A DNA stretch of 64,000 nt, taken from an uncultured Ruegeria sp. (GTDB lineage: Bacteria; Pseudomonadota; Alphaproteobacteria; Rhodobacterales; Rhodobacteraceae). How positions within the stretch are numbered: position 1 is the first letter of the stretch; each line of letters begins with the position of its first letter. The position numbers were made by a program, and so were the translations under genes. Below the pieces are notes generated by a model that did not search any database, was not told the origin of the DNA, and was given only the letters and a program-made list of their open reading frames with translations. The DNA lies in assembly GCF_947497005.1 (NCBI RefSeq), contig NZ_CANMFF010000008.1:186001-250000 (forward strand), given 5' to 3'. Below are positions 63,483 through 64,000 of the stretch, in pieces.

Positions 63483-64000
63483 CAACCAGCAAACCCTCGG
63501 CCAGGGCGATCCCTTCGGGTCGGCCGACATCGCACCAACGTCCCGGATACTCGACTGCGAAAAGGCGGCCCTGATCGCGCATCTGGTTCCAGAGCAGGTT
63601 CAAGGAAAAAGCTGTCTGTGAAAACGCGTGCAATCCGTCGGTTTTCAGGATCTGCGCACCTCCATACACTAAACCTGGTCCTCGTGTGATGCGCCCATCC
63701 TGATCGGCGGTGAAATCTCCTTCACCGGCATGACCCACGGTCTGGGCAGTTGGGACACACATCAAAAGCGCGTCCATTCGGGTTGGGTCCCATGCCTTTT
63801 GCAACAGGGACAGCGGGTTGGGACCCGACCAGATCGCATCGGTGTTCAGTGTGAATACCGGGTTGGTGGCCAGTAAGGGCAGAGCGGCCCGCAATCCACC
63901 GCCGGTTTCCAGAATTTCGGGTTCTTCGCGCGATACCGTCACCCCTTTGGGGCTGAGATGCGTTTCGAGCTGATGGGCGTGGTAATGCAGGTTCGCGACA
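63475..64000 (-). CDS. MurU-like nucleotidyltransferase, C-terminal part
   Basis: About 175 residues are visible; the gene continues past the right edge. The visible start VANLHYHAHQLETHL and the motif LETGGGLRAALPLL are those of sugar-phosphate nucleotidyltransferases of the MurU/NDP-sugar pyrophosphorylase group, and PGRWCDVGRPEGI closes the protein. MurU makes UDP-MurNAc in peptidoglycan recycling; the placement upstream of addB is common in Rhodobacterales, where tsaE and amgK usually precede it (outside this window). Confidence 0.85.
   Translation of the reverse strand, partial: VANLHYHAHQLETHLSPKGVTVSREEPEILETGGGLRAALPLLATNPVFTLNTDAIWSGPNPLSLLQKAWDPTRMDALLMCVPTAQTVGHAGEGDFTADQDGRITRGPGLVYGGAQILKTDGLHAFSQTAFSLNLLWNQMRDQGRLFAVEYPGRWCDVGRPEGIALAEGLLVDV

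Noticed and set aside
1..64000. CRISPR arrays, tRNA/rRNA genes, insertion sequences, prophage
   Set aside because: No regular direct repeats, cloverleaf sequences, transposase motifs or phage genes were found on either strand.

Overview
This window looks like chromosomal DNA from a marine alphaproteobacterium of the family Rhodobacteraceae (Roseobacter group, close to Ruegeria/Silicibacter). The evidence is protein character and gene order: a NavSp1-like sodium channel, Rhodobacterales-type glycosyltransferases, a secB/fxsA//timA/mltA/smr block, an mnmE-mnmG-rsmG-parA-parB operon, and a trxA-addA-addB-murU block. About 60 genes were called. Coding density is very high, many neighbours overlap by 4 bp (ATGA), and no tRNA, rRNA, CRISPR array or insertion sequence was seen.

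Region by region. (1) 1-8282 is a surface-glycan locus: the start of a capsule-type ABC-2 permease, cysQ, kdsB, galE, two paralogous GT2-type glycosyltransferases, a Core-2/I-branching-type glycosyltransferase and a sulfotransferase. CysQ destroys PAP, the by-product of PAPS-dependent sulfotransferases, so the set could make a Kdo-linked, sulfated surface polysaccharide (inference). (2) 8266-25736 holds stand-alone and housekeeping genes: an L,D-transpeptidase, a voltage-gated Na+ channel, an rRNA m5U methyltransferase, an ABC exporter pair, an hslO-Nudix-cca cluster flanked by a second Nudix gene, a REC-PP2C regulator facing an HPt protein, ilvA, argG, an SCP2 protein, secreted msrA and a ribokinase. 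(3) 25740-35406 holds maeB, mutS, grpE-hrcA and the rph-rdgB-hemW-DUF454 operon. (4) 35396-43172 is the chromosome-maintenance core: parB, parA, rsmG, mnmG, mnmE, rho and hemJ, all on the minus strand. It has two perfect parS sites and ends in a 404-bp AT-rich intergenic region with DnaA-box-like 9-mers, which I propose as the replication origin. (5) 43173-49378 holds maf-aroE-coaE-dnaQ, secB, fxsA and timA-mltA-smr. (6) 49375-64000 holds an MFS transporter with a lipoprotein hydrolase, hslU and hslV separated by a DM13 protein and an MFS transporter, a DUF1127 protein, two tandem Lin0512-family proteins, trxA, addA, addB and the end of a murU-like gene.

Genes left of the proposed origin (hemJ, rho, mnmE/G, rsmG, parAB) run leftward, and those to its right (maf, aroE, coaE, dnaQ) run rightward, as expected at a bidirectional origin. 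The only non-coding stretch over 300 bp is 42769-43172. The least ordinary parts are the sulfated-glycan locus with its two-lobed sulfotransferase, parS sites embedded in translation starts, and an intrinsic terminator that occupies the ribosome-binding region of an MFS gene.
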